DNA from: JACJYE01 sp964432875
Lineage (GTDB): Bacteria; Bacteroidota; Bacteroidia; Chitinophagales; Saprospiraceae
Reading direction: 5' to 3'
Assembly (NCBI GenBank): GCA_964432875.1
Contig: CAYSPJ010000038.1
Span: 1 to 42,332, forward strand
Length of the DNA: 42,332 nucleotides
Below the pieces are notes generated by a model, which saw only the letters and a list, made by a program, of their open reading frames with translations, was not told the origin of the DNA and made no database searches. Positions 16,988-26,123 of the stretch are shown here, one piece after another; position 1 is the stretch's first letter, and each line of letters begins with the position of its first letter. The position numbers were made by a program, and so were the translations under genes.

Positions 16988-19900
16988 ATGGGTCGAGCAT
17001 CTTCAGGCAGCACCGCAAATCCAGCAAGCAAAAAGGCAGAAATGACCGTCGTGACGCACGAAAATGAGCGCTACTATAAAATTTCCAACCACGACGCCAT
17101 GCGCCCTTTTTTTATGACCATCGTAAGCGATGCCAACCACTGGATGTACATTTCTAGTAATGGAGGGCTTACTGCCGGGCGCAAAAACCCAGAATATGCT
17201 TTGTTCCCGTATTATACCGACGACAAGATTACGGAATCAGCCGACCTTACCGGGAGCAAATCCATTTTCCAGATCCATACCCAAGGGGAAACACTGATTT
17301 GGGAGCCTTTTTCTGAAAGATATACCGACAGGTATGTCATTAGCCGGAATCTGTACAAAAGCATTTACGGCAATAAGATCATTTTTGAAGAGCTCAACCA
17401 CGACTTGGGCCTGGCCTTCCGCTACCAGTGGAATTCCAGCAAGGCATTCGGCTTTATCCGAAAGGCAGAGCTGATCAACACCACAACTAATGAGTGTCGG
17501 ATTACGCTCTTAGACGGTATCCAAAACATCATGCCCTATGGCGTGCCCAGCGACCTGCAAAGGGCGACCAGTAATCTGGTAGATGCTTACAAACGAAACG
17601 AACTGGAGCCGTCCTCCGGCATCGGCATATATGCCCTCAGCGCCATCATCGTGGACAAAGCAGAGCCGAGCGAGGCCCTAAAGGCAAATGTGGCTTGGTC
17701 GTTGGGGCTGGAAGCCCCGAAGCACCTGCTTTCCTCCTTGCAGTTGAACGCCTTTAGGGGGAAAGCGCCCATCCGGGAAGAGCGTGATGTAAAGGGCGAA
17801 AGAGGGGCTTATTTCGTTTCCACAACAATCGCGCTGCCGGGCTATTCCAGCCATAAGTGGGCTATTATCGCCGAGGTCAACCAGACCCAGTCGCAAGTTA
17901 TCAGCCTTGCCCAGGCGATCAAAGAGGAAGCCGGGCTCGAAAAGCAGCTCCAGGAGGATATAGACGCAGGTACCAGGCAATTAATCCAGCTCGTTTCGAG
18001 CGCCGATGGCCTGCAATGCACTGCCGACAAACGGAACGACACCCGCCATTTTTCCAATGTACTCTTCAATATCATGCGTGGGGGTATCTTCGACGACAAT
18101 TACCAGATAGAGCTATCAGACTTTGCCGACTACCTCGCCAAAGCCAACAGGGAAGTGGCTGCCAAGCACCAAGGCCTTATCCAGGGCCTAGAGCCGGTCA
18201 TCAGCCAATCAACCCTCCAAGCCTGCTTGGCACAAAATGGGGATGCCGACCTCATCCGCTTGGGCATGGAGTATTTGCCTCTGAAGTTCAGCCGCCGGCA
18301 CGGCGATCCCAGCCGGCCCTGGAATTATTTCTCCATCAATACTCAAAGCGAGACAGACGGCTCTAAAATCCTGGACTATCAAGGCAATTGGCGGGATTTG
18401 TTCCAAAATTGGGAGGCGCTCGCCCATGCCTATCCCGAATTCATTTCCGGGATGATTTTCAAGTTCCTGAACGCCTCCACCTTCGACGGCTACAACCCCT
18501 ACCGGGTCACCAAGGGTGGATTCGACTGGGAAACTATCGAACCGGACGATCCCTGGTCTTATATCGGGTACTGGGGCGACCACCAAATCATTTACTTGCA
18601 GAAATTTTTGGAGTTTATCGAAAAACACCAACCCGGCAAGCTACACGCTTATTTCGATAAGGACTGGTTTGTCTATGCTGCGGTCCCCTACGTCATCAAA
18701 CCTTACGATCATCTTCTGAAGAACCCACAAGATACCATAGAGTTTGACCATAAGTGGGACGCTAGTATCCGGCAGCAGCGCGAAGCCTTGGGCTCAGACG
18801 GCGCATTGCTCACTGCCCGAGGACAAAGCACCTACCATGTAAATTTCCTGGAAAAAATAATGGCGGTCGTATTAGCCAAAGTCTCTAACTTCATCCCCGA
18901 GACCGGCATCTGGATGAATACCCAACGGCCCGAGTGGAACGATGCCAATAATGCATTAGTCGGCAATGGGGTATCTATGGTAACGCTGTATTACCTGCGC
19001 CGCTTTATGAAGTTTTTCCAGCGCACTTTGGAGGGTTCAGACTTGGAAAGCGTGAAGCTATCCAATGAGTTGATTGCCTATTACCATAGTGTCCAGAAAG
19101 CCTTGCTAGAGCACAAGCCCCTGCTGTCAGGAAGTCTGAGCGACACAGACCGTAAAACCATACTGGACCAGATGGGCCTGGCTGCTTCTGAATACCGACA
19201 ACTGATTTACCAAAGAAGTTTCGGGGGCGAAAAAGGAACGGTATCTTTAGCGGGACTAAAGACATTTACCCAGGTGTGCCTCGATTTCATCGAACATTCT
19301 ATCCGCGCCAACCAAAGAGCCGACAAGCTGTACCACGCCTACAACCTGATGACCGTCAACGGCTCGGAAATTTCTCGGTCACACTTGAGCGAAATGCTCG
19401 AGGGCCAGGTGGCCGTTTTAAGTTCAGGCTACTTGAGCGCTAAGGAAGCTCTGGAGGTATTGAATGCGCTGAAGAGCAGCGCTTTATTCCGGGAAGACCA
19501 GTATAGCTACATCTTGTACCCGAATAAAAACCTGCCCGGCTTTTTACAGAAGAATAGCATCCCAGAAGCCGATGCTCAAGCCTCGAAGCTGATCCAGAAG
19601 ATGGCCGCCGATGGCAACAAGCAGATCGTCGAGCGGGATATTCAGGGCGGGCTCCATTTCAACGGCAATTTCAAAAATGCCAAAGACCTGGATCAAGCTT
19701 TAAATGCCCTGGCGCAAAGCGAATATCAAGATATGGTAGCCAAAGAGCGGACGCTGATGCTGGATATTTTTGAAAAAATATTCAACCATAAAGCATTCAC
19801 TGGCAGGTCGGGCACTTTCTTCTCTTATGAAGGTCTGGGTTCTATCTACTGGCACATGGTCTCCAAGCTGCTGCTCGCCGTACAGGAGTGCTGCCTCCAA

Positions 19901-20437
19901 GCCTTTGAGGAAAAAGCCGACCCAGTGGTGATCGGCGGGCTGCTAGACCACTACTACGAGATCGAGGCCGGCATAGGCGTACACAAATCTCCCGAGCTGT
20001 ATGGCGCCTTCCCCACTGATGCCTATTCGCATACCCCGCAGCACCGGGGCGCTCAACAGCCGGGCATGACTGGCCAGGTCAAAGAAGATATCCTGTCCCG
20101 CTTTGGAGAATTGGGGGTGTTTGTCCATGACGGAAAGCTGCACTTTAACCCCTGTTTGCTGCGCAAAGAGGAGTTCCTGACCGAAGCACAAACCTTTGAG
20201 TATGGTAATGGCAAGGGCGAGACCAAACGCATCGCGCTGAACAAAGGACAGCTATCCTTTACCTATTGCCTTGTGCCGGTAATTTATGCTTCTGCTGACC
20301 TGGACCAAATCACGGTTTATTATGCAGACGGAAGCCGCGAGGAAATTGCGGGCAGGGCTTTGAGCCACCAAATCAGCAGCCAGATTTTCGGCCGCACTGG
20401 TGCCGTAGAACGATTGGAAGTATCGCTAAAGCAGTAG
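16988..20437 (+). CDS. Cytoplasmic glucan phosphorylase-like protein (GH94/GH149/GH161 type)
   Basis: The product is 1149 residues with no signal peptide or membrane helix, unlike the neighbouring glycosidases. The N-terminal domain has HWMYISSNGGLTAGRKN and YALFPYYTDDKI, like the beta-sandwich start of GH94-related phosphorylases. An (alpha/alpha)6-type region holds NTQRPEWNDANNAL, in which D652 is the expected general acid, paralleling the D-W-N-D segment of cellobiose phosphorylases. The length is greater than that of classical GH94 cellobiose phosphorylase and fits the beta-1,3-oligoglucan phosphorylase families GH149 or GH161. In this setting it should phosphorolyse laminari-oligosaccharides to glucose-1-phosphate inside the cell, saving ATP. 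The phosphorylase-like call is fairly firm; family and linkage are inference. A second in-frame ATG 18 codons downstream is possible. Confidence 0.7.
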   Translation: MGRASSGSTANPASKKAEMTVVTHENERYYKISNHDAMRPFFMTIVSDANHWMYISSNGGLTAGRKNPEYALFPYYTDDKITESADLTGSKSIFQIHTQGETLIWEPFSERYTDRYVISRNLYKSIYGNKIIFEELNHDLGLAFRYQWNSSKAFGFIRKAELINTTTNECRITLLDGIQNIMPYGVPSDLQRATSNLVDAYKRNELEPSSGIGIYALSAIIVDKAEPSEALKANVAWSLGLEAPKHLLSSLQLNAFRGKAPIREERDVKGERGAYFVSTTIALPGYSSHKWAIIAEVNQTQSQVISLAQAIKEEAGLEKQLQEDIDAGTRQLIQLVSSADGLQCTADKRNDTRHFSNVLFNIMRGGIFDDNYQIELSDFADYLAKANREVAAKHQGLIQGLEPVISQSTLQACLAQNGDADLIRLGMEYLPLKFSRRHGDPSRPWNYFSINTQSETDGSKILDYQGNWRDLFQNWEALAHAYPEFISGMIFKFLNASTFDGYNPYRVTKGGFDWETIEPDDPWSYIGYWGDHQIIYLQKFLEFIEKHQPGKLHAYFDKDWFVYAAVPYVIKPYDHLLKNPQDTIEFDHKWDASIRQQREALGSDGALLTARGQSTYHVNFLEKIMAVVLAKVSNFIPETGIWMNTQRPEWNDANNALVGNGVSMVTLYYLRRFMKFFQRTLEGSDLESVKLSNELIAYYHSVQKALLEHKPLLSGSLSDTDRKTILDQMGLAASEYRQLIYQRSFGGEKGTVSLAGLKTFTQVCLDFIEHSIRANQRADKLYHAYNLMTVNGSEISRSHLSEMLEGQVAVLSSGYLSAKEALEVLNALKSSALFREDQYSYILYPNKNLPGFLQKNSIPEADAQASKLIQKMAADGNKQIVERDIQGGLHFNGNFKNAKDLDQALNALAQSEYQDMVAKERTLMLDIFEKIFNHKAFTGRSGTFFSYEGLGSIYWHMVSKLLLAVQECCLQAFEEKADPVVIGGLLDHYYEIEAGIGVHKSPELYGAFPTDAYSHTPQHRGAQQPGMTGQVKEDILSRFGELGVFVHDGKLHFNPCLLRKEEFLTEAQTFEYGNGKGETKRIALNKGQLSFTYCLVPVIYASADLDQITVYYADGSREEIAGRALSHQISSQIFGRTGAVERLEVSLKQ

Positions 20438-20447
20438 TTGCAAGCCG

Positions 20448-20578
20448 CGAGCTGCGAGTGCGCTGAGCATACCTCTGTTTCACTCAGCAGCAGCAGCGCT
20501 CAAAGGAAGCGTTGAAAAAAAGGCTGCCGCGCCTCAACCATACAAGTCGCAGAGCCACGGTCGCGTACTCGTAGCTCG
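20448..20578. repeat. Long-range inverted repeat in phosphorylase-GH17 intergenic region
   Basis: The arm at 20448-20463 pairs with 20563-20578 as a 16-bp stem with two G-T wobbles and a ~99-base interior. The interior has a short AGC triplet run near 20489. It could be a decayed palindromic repeat or an mRNA structure separating two locus genes. No promoter is evident. Confidence 0.5.
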
Positions 20579-20610
20579 AAGCTAACTAAATAGCCACTAA
20601 AACAACGATT

Positions 20611-21918
20611 ATGCCGCATAGACCATTGAGCATCTTCATGAGGACAAACAGGTTTTTTTTTCTGGCCTCTTTTGGTACCGTGCTACTCCTGTTTTCTTGC
20701 ACCCCAGGCCAGGAGGCACCCGCCGATAAAACCGCCGCTGATATACTGGGCAATCCTGAATTTCAAGCCATCTCTTATGGCGGCTACCGCGAACTCAGTC
20801 GGGAGGTTCAGCCTACTGTCCCCCAGCTAAAGGAAGACATGAAGATACTCGCGGCCATGGGCATCAAGCTGCTGCGCACCTACAACGTCCACTACGACGA
20901 GGCCGCCAATCTGCTGGAAGCCATCCGGCAGTTGAAAGCGGAAGAGCCGGCATTTGAAATGTACGTGATGCTGGGCGCCTGGATCGACTGCAAAAATGCC
21001 TGGACAGAACTGCCCCCGGACCATGAGCAGGAAAGCGAGCGCAATGCTACAGAAATTGCCCGGGCCGTGGAGCTGGCCCAACAGTACCCAGACATCGTGA
21101 AAATCATCGCTGTGGGGAATGAGGCGATGGTGAAATGGGCCGCAAGCTACTACGTACAGCCTGGTATCATCCTGAAGTGGGTCAACCACTTGCAAGCCCT
21201 TAAAGCCGCTGGGCAATTGCCTAAAACACTGTGGATCACCAGCTCTGACAACTTCGCCTCTTGGGGCGGGGGCGGCAGCGAGTACCACGTCGAAGACCTC
21301 AACGAGCTGATTAAAGCCGTGGACTTCATCTCCATGCACACCTACCCCATGCACGATACCCACTACAACCCCGACTTCTGGGGCGTACCTGCCGAGGAGG
21401 AGGGCCTAACGGATATGGAAAAAATCGAGGCGGCCATGCTCCGGGCCAGAGACTATGCCATGGCGCAGTACCAGAGCGTACTGGCCTACATGCAGGGCCT
21501 GGGCGTGGACAAGCCCATACATATAGGCGAGACGGGGTGGGCCTCCCAGTCCAACGAGCTCTACAGCGACGAGGGTGCCAGAGCCACCGACGAGTACAAA
21601 TCTGCGCTGTTCCACCAGCACATCCGCGAGTGGACCGACCGCGACAGCCTTAGCTGCTTCTACTTCGAGGCCTATGACGAGCAGTGGAAGGACGCGGCCA
21701 ACCCCGGCGGCTCGGAGAACCACTTCGGCCTCATCAACTTGCAGGGCCAAGCCAAGTACGCACTCTGGGACTTGGTGGACCAAGGCGCGTTTGAGGGATT
21801 GACCCGCGATGGCCAGCCCATCACTAAGACTTTCGGCGGCGATAAGCAGGCCCTGATGGAAACGGTGCAAGTGCCGCCCACCGCAGCGGAAATACAAGCC
21901 AGAAGACAAAACCATTAG
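20611..21918 (+). CDS. GH17 beta-glucanase lipoprotein
   Basis: The product is 435 residues from the ATG at 20611; an in-frame ATG at 20638 gives a tidier signal (MRTNRFFFLASFGTVLLLFS, lipobox LFSC) and may be the true start. A TIM-barrel GH17 domain fills residues ~50-400 (GGYRELSREVQPTVPQLKED, MGIKLLRTYNV). KIIAVGNEAMVKW holds the acid/base (E171) and IHIGETGWASQS the nucleophile (E307), followed by the family-typical CFYFEAYDEQWKD. GH17 enzymes cleave or transglycosylate beta-1,3-glucans. It lies four bases before the GH30 gene, an operon arrangement, and is paralogous to the GH17 domain of the fusion at 23504-25897. Periplasmic or surface anchoring is inferred from the lipobox. Confidence 0.9.
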   Translation: MPHRPLSIFMRTNRFFFLASFGTVLLLFSCTPGQEAPADKTAADILGNPEFQAISYGGYRELSREVQPTVPQLKEDMKILAAMGIKLLRTYNVHYDEAANLLEAIRQLKAEEPAFEMYVMLGAWIDCKNAWTELPPDHEQESERNATEIARAVELAQQYPDIVKIIAVGNEAMVKWAASYYVQPGIILKWVNHLQALKAAGQLPKTLWITSSDNFASWGGGGSEYHVEDLNELIKAVDFISMHTYPMHDTHYNPDFWGVPAEEEGLTDMEKIEAAMLRARDYAMAQYQSVLAYMQGLGVDKPIHIGETGWASQSNELYSDEGARATDEYKSALFHQHIREWTDRDSLSCFYFEAYDEQWKDAANPGGSENHFGLINLQGQAKYALWDLVDQGAFEGLTRDGQPITKTFGGDKQALMETVQVPPTAAEIQARRQNH

Positions 21919-21922
21919 CGAT

Positions 21923-23464
21923 ATGACAACCAGAAGAACCAGCCGAATTACCCAGCTAGGGCCCAGAGCAAGGCCGTGGCTTTGCATCAGTACAAGCCTC
22001 TTTTTCCTCCTCACCACCTTGAGCAGTTGTATGCAGCCAACCACGCTAGAAGCGGAAATATTCGAGACCTCCGAGAGCGGCAATAAGCTTACGAAATTGA
22101 CAGAATTCCCCGAGCTGGAGCGCAGGGCCGAGCTGCGCTTGCTGCCCGAGGAGCGCTTCCAGTCCATTACGGGCATCGGCGGCTCTTTTACCGAAGCCTC
22201 GGCTCACCTGCTCAATCTCTTAAGCCAGGAAAACCGGGATAAAATCCTGGAAGCCTATTTCGGGGAATCGGGTGCCAGGTACTCCCTGACCCGCACCCAT
22301 ATCAACTCCTGTGATTTTTCGCTGAGCAACTATTCCTATGCCCCGGTAGAAGGAGATGTAGAGCTGGAGCATTTTTCCATCGCGGAAGATATGGACGACA
22401 TCATCCCCATGATCAAGGATGCCATGGCCATTTCCAAGGACGGCTTCAAGATCATCTCCTCCCCCTGGACGGCCCCACCCTGGATGAAGGACAACCAGGA
22501 CTGGCGCGGCGGCAAGCTGCTGCCCGAATATTACGATACTTGGGCACTATTCTTTTCCAAGTACCTGGACGCCTACCGGCAAGAAGGCATAGAGATATGG
22601 AGCATTACGGTGGAGAACGAGCCCCTGGGCAACGACAGCAACTGGGAGAGCATGCACTACACGCCCGAGGAGATGACTGCTTTTGTAAAAAACCACTTGG
22701 GCCCCAAGCTCAAAGCGGATGGGCACGACATCAAAATCCTGGGGTTTGACCAAAACCGCGACGAGGAACTGAAGAAGTGGGTGGACGTGATGTTTGCCGA
22801 TGAGGAATCAAGCGCCTACTTCGACGGTACGGCCGTACATTGGTACGCCAGTACCTACGATTACTTCCCGGAGGCCCTGCAGTACGCCCACGGCAAAGCA
22901 CCCGACAAGCACCTGATTCAAACCGAAGGCTGCGTGGACGCCGAGGTGCCACGTTGGCAAGACGATGCCTGGTACTGGGCCCAAGAAGCTACCGATTGGG
23001 GTTGGGATTGGGCACCGGAAGATCAAAAATATCTTCACCCAAAGTATGTGCCCGTCTTCCGCTACGCCCGCGACATCATTGGCTGCCTCAACAACCACGT
23101 AGACGGCTGGGTGGATTGGAACATGGTGCTCGACCGGCAGGGCGGCCCCAACTGGGCCAAAAACTGGTGCGTGGCCCCGGTCATCGTGGACCCTGAGCAA
23201 GACGAGGTCTACTTTACACCCCTGTACTATACGCTGGCGCACTTCAGCCGCTTCATCCGTCCGGGTGCGGTGCGCATTGGCTTTGAAAACTCAGATGAAA
23301 GCCTCATGACCACGGCCGTCCAAAATCCGGACGGCAGCATAGCCATCATCATCTTCAACCCGGAAGCCGAGCCCAAAGGGGTAAGCCTTCGGTTGGCCGA
23401 TCAGACCCTGGATTTTTCCATAGCAGCCAAGGCCGTGCAGACGGTTGTCATCCCGCAGGGTTAA
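21923..23464 (+). CDS. GH30 lipoprotein, probable beta-1,6-glucanase/beta-glucosidase
   Basis: The product is 513 residues with a lipoprotein signal (LFFLLTTLSSCMQPT). GH30 hallmarks are in order: FQSITGIGGSFTEASAHLLN, YSLTRTHINSCDFSLSNYSY, KIISSPWTAPPWMKDN, WSITVENEPLG (E233 acid/base), HLIQTEGCVDAE (E335 nucleophile), and a C-terminal beta domain with TTAVQNPDGSIAIIIFNPEA. Subfamilies of GH30 include beta-1,6-glucanases and beta-glucosidases, and a beta-1,6 activity would remove laminarin branches. It starts four bases after the GH17 stop. GH30 and the lipid anchor are firm; linkage specificity is inferred from context. Confidence 0.9.
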   Translation: MTTRRTSRITQLGPRARPWLCISTSLFFLLTTLSSCMQPTTLEAEIFETSESGNKLTKLTEFPELERRAELRLLPEERFQSITGIGGSFTEASAHLLNLLSQENRDKILEAYFGESGARYSLTRTHINSCDFSLSNYSYAPVEGDVELEHFSIAEDMDDIIPMIKDAMAISKDGFKIISSPWTAPPWMKDNQDWRGGKLLPEYYDTWALFFSKYLDAYRQEGIEIWSITVENEPLGNDSNWESMHYTPEEMTAFVKNHLGPKLKADGHDIKILGFDQNRDEELKKWVDVMFADEESSAYFDGTAVHWYASTYDYFPEALQYAHGKAPDKHLIQTEGCVDAEVPRWQDDAWYWAQEATDWGWDWAPEDQKYLHPKYVPVFRYARDIIGCLNNHVDGWVDWNMVLDRQGGPNWAKNWCVAPVIVDPEQDEVYFTPLYYTLAHFSRFIRPGAVRIGFENSDESLMTTAVQNPDGSIAIIIFNPEAEPKGVSLRLADQTLDFSIAAKAVQTVVIPQG

Positions 23465-23503
23465 GCCATCACGACCCATTGTCTCAACTTCAAAACCGCA
23501 ATT

Positions 23504-25897
23504 ATGTCAGTGAGCAGTACAGTAAGCAAAGTCCCCTTCGGCCAGAAAGTCGCCTTTGGCCTTGGCATGTTGGCCAATCAGATGTTTCCGGCAGCGCTGG
23601 GGATATTCATGGTCGTGCTGGTTCAGGATTTAGGGTTCCCGGGCTGGATGTGGAGCGCCATCTACTTTTTCCCCAGGATCTTTGACTCCCTCACCGACCC
23701 CATTATGGGGTTTATCTCGGACAATACGCGCTCTGTCTGGGGCAGAAGGCGGCAGTACGTCTTCATCGGGGCCATCATCATGGGGCTCGCCTTCGTGACC
23801 ATGTGGCAGTTGCACCGCGATAGCGGGGTGGAGTATAATTTTTACTACTTCATGATATGGTCCTTTATCTTCTACTTGGGCCTGACTATCTTCAGCGTGC
23901 CTTATGTAGCCATGGGCTACGAAATGAGCGATGACTTCCACGAGCGGACTAATATCATGGCTACGGCCCAATGGATTGGCCAATGGGCATGGGTGATTGC
24001 GCCCTGGTTCTGGGTCATCATGTACGATCCTAGCTGGTTTCCCAATGCCGATACCGCCACCCGTACCTTGGCGGTTTGGGTGGGGGTAGGTTGCGCATTA
24101 TTAGCGATGATACCGGCTATTTTTATCAAGAGCAAATCGACCAAGGACGACGACAGCCTGGCACCGCTGACCTTCCGAGGCATTGGCGGCAGCCTGCTGC
24201 AGATACTCGACGGCTTTAAGCAAGCCTTTCAGTCCGTCCCCTTCCGGAAATTGTGCATTTCTACCTTTCTCATCTTCAACGCCTTCAATACTGTTGCCGC
24301 TTTCTCTTTCTTCATCGTGGTTTACCATTTGTTCAATGGCGATGCAGCGGCAGCTGGCATCTGGCCGACCTTGTTCGGGAGCCTGGGGGCCTTGTCCACT
24401 ACCTTTTTGGTGATCCCGACGGTGGCCTGGATGTCTAGGCAAATGGGCAAAAAGCGGGCCTTTCTGCTCTGTCAGGGCATTTCCGTTTTCGGCTACATCC
24501 TGCTGTGGTTCCTGTTCATCCCCGGCAAACCGTACATGTTCATTTTTGCGCTGCCCTTCTTCTCGTTCGGGATAGGGAGCCTGTTCACCCTGATGATGTC
24601 CATGACGGCCGACGTCTGTGATTTGGACGAGCTAAACACTGGCAAGCGCCGGGAGGGCATCTTTGGCGCCATATACTGGTGGATGGTCAAGTTTGGCTTT
24701 GCCATCGCTGGCGGCCTGAGCGGCCTGATCATCTCTTATGTGGGCTTGAACCCCGATGCGGCGGCCCAGCCAGACGGGGCTGTGACCGGGCTGCGCCTGT
24801 TCTTTTCCGGCGTGCCCATGCTCGGCACCATGATCGCGATGTTTGTCATGCGCGATTACGACCTGGACGAGGCGCGGGCGCGGGAAATCCAAGCGGAGCT
24901 GGCTATGAGAAAAGCATTGAAACCTTCGGGCTACGCCAAGCTGCGACTGTTGCCAAAACTTGGCGTAGAAGGATTATCCAAAACGGAAATCCTCAACCAG
25001 TTCCCGCAATTTTTCCACACGCCAATAGACATCAGCAGCATGAGCGGGGAGGTACTGCGGCGCCAATTCCTAAAGCAATTGGACAGCGGCATGCAAGGGA
25101 TATGCTTCAGCGCCTATCAAGCAGGGCAGAACCCTAGGGACATCATCACCGCAGAGCAAATCCGGCAAAAGCTGGAAGTCGTGCGCCCCTACACCAAGTG
25201 GATACGGACTTTTTCCTGTACCAACGGCCATGAGCTGATCCCTGAAATAGCCAAGGAGATGGGCCTGAAAACCATGGTTGGCGCTTGGATAAGCGGCGAC
25301 TTGAAACAAAACGAGCAAGAAGTCCAGTCACTCATCCAACTAATCAACAAGGGAGTGGTGGACATAGCCGCGGCGGGCAACGAAGTGTTGTACCGGGGCG
25401 AGCTGTCTGAGGAGGCCGTCTGCGAATACGTCCAGAGGGTCAAACAATCAGCCGGCGCGGTGCCGGTTACTTATGTGGATGCGTACTACGAATTCATCAA
25501 CCGGCCCAAGCTGGTCGAGGCCTGCGATGTCATCCCCATCAACTGCTACCCCTTTTGGGAAGGCAGCAGCATAGAGCATGCCGCCCTATACCTTCAGGAG
25601 ATGTACCGGAAGACCAAAGAGGTCGCCAACGGCAAACCGATTATCATTGCAGAGACGGGCTGGCCAAGCAAGGGGGCGCCCGTGGACGAGGCCGTGCCTT
25701 CCGAGGACAACTACATCCGCTACTTCCTGGAGGCACAATTGTGGGCGGAGCACCTAAAGGTGGACTGCTTCCACTTCTCCTCCTTCGATGAATCCTGGAA
25801 GATACATGCCGAAGGCTGGGCCGGTACATCCTGGGGTATCTGGGATGTGCAGGATAATCTCAAATTCTCGTCTATTGATGTGGCACAAAATCCCTGA
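23504..25897 (+). CDS. GPH-type sugar:cation symporter (MFS) fused to a C-terminal GH17 domain
   Basis: The product is 797 residues in one uninterrupted frame. Residues 1-~450 are a 12-helix glycoside-pentoside-hexuronide type MFS symporter (FFPRIFDSLTDPIMGFISDN, RSVWGRRRQYVFIGAI, SMTADVCDLDELNTGKRREG). A linker with helical character covers ~450-530. Residues ~530-790 are a GH17 barrel: MQGICFSAYQAG, DIAAAGNEVLYRGE (E627 acid/base), IIIAETGWPSKG (E717 nucleophile), CFHFSSFDESWK and TSWGIWDVQ. With twelve helices both ends of the carrier lie in the cytoplasm, so the GH17 domain is predicted inside the cell: oligoglucans could be cut or transglycosylated as they enter. It follows GH30 by 39 bases. 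The two halves and both catalytic residues are clear; the coupling is inference. Confidence 0.9.
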   Translation: MSVSSTVSKVPFGQKVAFGLGMLANQMFPAALGIFMVVLVQDLGFPGWMWSAIYFFPRIFDSLTDPIMGFISDNTRSVWGRRRQYVFIGAIIMGLAFVTMWQLHRDSGVEYNFYYFMIWSFIFYLGLTIFSVPYVAMGYEMSDDFHERTNIMATAQWIGQWAWVIAPWFWVIMYDPSWFPNADTATRTLAVWVGVGCALLAMIPAIFIKSKSTKDDDSLAPLTFRGIGGSLLQILDGFKQAFQSVPFRKLCISTFLIFNAFNTVAAFSFFIVVYHLFNGDAAAAGIWPTLFGSLGALSTTFLVIPTVAWMSRQMGKKRAFLLCQGISVFGYILLWFLFIPGKPYMFIFALPFFSFGIGSLFTLMMSMTADVCDLDELNTGKRREGIFGAIYWWMVKFGFAIAGGLSGLIISYVGLNPDAAAQPDGAVTGLRLFFSGVPMLGTMIAMFVMRDYDLDEARAREIQAELAMRKALKPSGYAKLRLLPKLGVEGLSKTEILNQFPQFFHTPIDISSMSGEVLRRQFLKQLDSGMQGICFSAYQAGQNPRDIITAEQIRQKLEVVRPYTKWIRTFSCTNGHELIPEIAKEMGLKTMVGAWISGDLKQNEQEVQSLIQLINKGVVDIAAAGNEVLYRGELSEEAVCEYVQRVKQSAGAVPVTYVDAYYEFINRPKLVEACDVIPINCYPFWEGSSIEHAALYLQEMYRKTKEVANGKPIIIAETGWPSKGAPVDEAVPSEDNYIRYFLEAQLWAEHLKVDCFHFSSFDESWKIHAEGWAGTSWGIWDVQDNLKFSSIDVAQNP

Positions 25898-25940
25898 TGT
25901 CTATATCTTACAGAAAAGAAAAACAAAGCAATTGACCGAT

Positions 25941-26073
25941 ATGTCGAAGTATACCGGTCTTGCGTACCCTTACGAACAGACGGAGGAAGACCTCAGGGAT
26001 CTGTTTCTGGAAATCCTCTAGAATGGCATTCATGGCTTTTGCTTCAGCCTGTGCGAGGACAGTCTGCTGTAAA
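25941..26073 (+). pseudogene. N-terminal remnant of another GH17 gene
   Basis: An ATG at 25941 opens a 26-codon frame (MSKYTGLAYPYEQTEEDLRD, then LFLEIL) that stops at TAG (26019-26021). Reading on in the same frame gives NGIHGFCFSLCEDSLL before a TAA. The combined LRDLFLEIL-x-NGIHGFCFS aligns with LRRQFLKQLDSGMQGICFS at the start of the GH17 domain of the upstream fusion. This is best explained as the surviving start of a GH17 gene inactivated by a nonsense change and then deleted. The remainder of the barrel is not found before the next gene. It is unlikely to be expressed as an enzyme. Confidence 0.6.
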
Positions 26074-26123
26074 GCCCATGTAGAGGGATTGATGATTATT
26101 TTGCAACTAACAACTTTTTAATA

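Noticed and set aside
20484..20500. AGC triplet run as a possible variable tandem repeat
   Set aside because: Only about four units; too short to call a functional repeat.
21406..22176. 256-residue minus-strand frame spanning the GH17-GH30 junction
   Set aside because: It is antisense to the catalytic region of GH17 and the start of GH30, both firmly identified.
25788..26021. 77-residue frame overlapping the end of the MFS-GH17 gene
   Set aside because: Only its last 26 codons, from the ATG at 25941, show similarity (to GH17); the upstream part is a shadow of the fusion gene.
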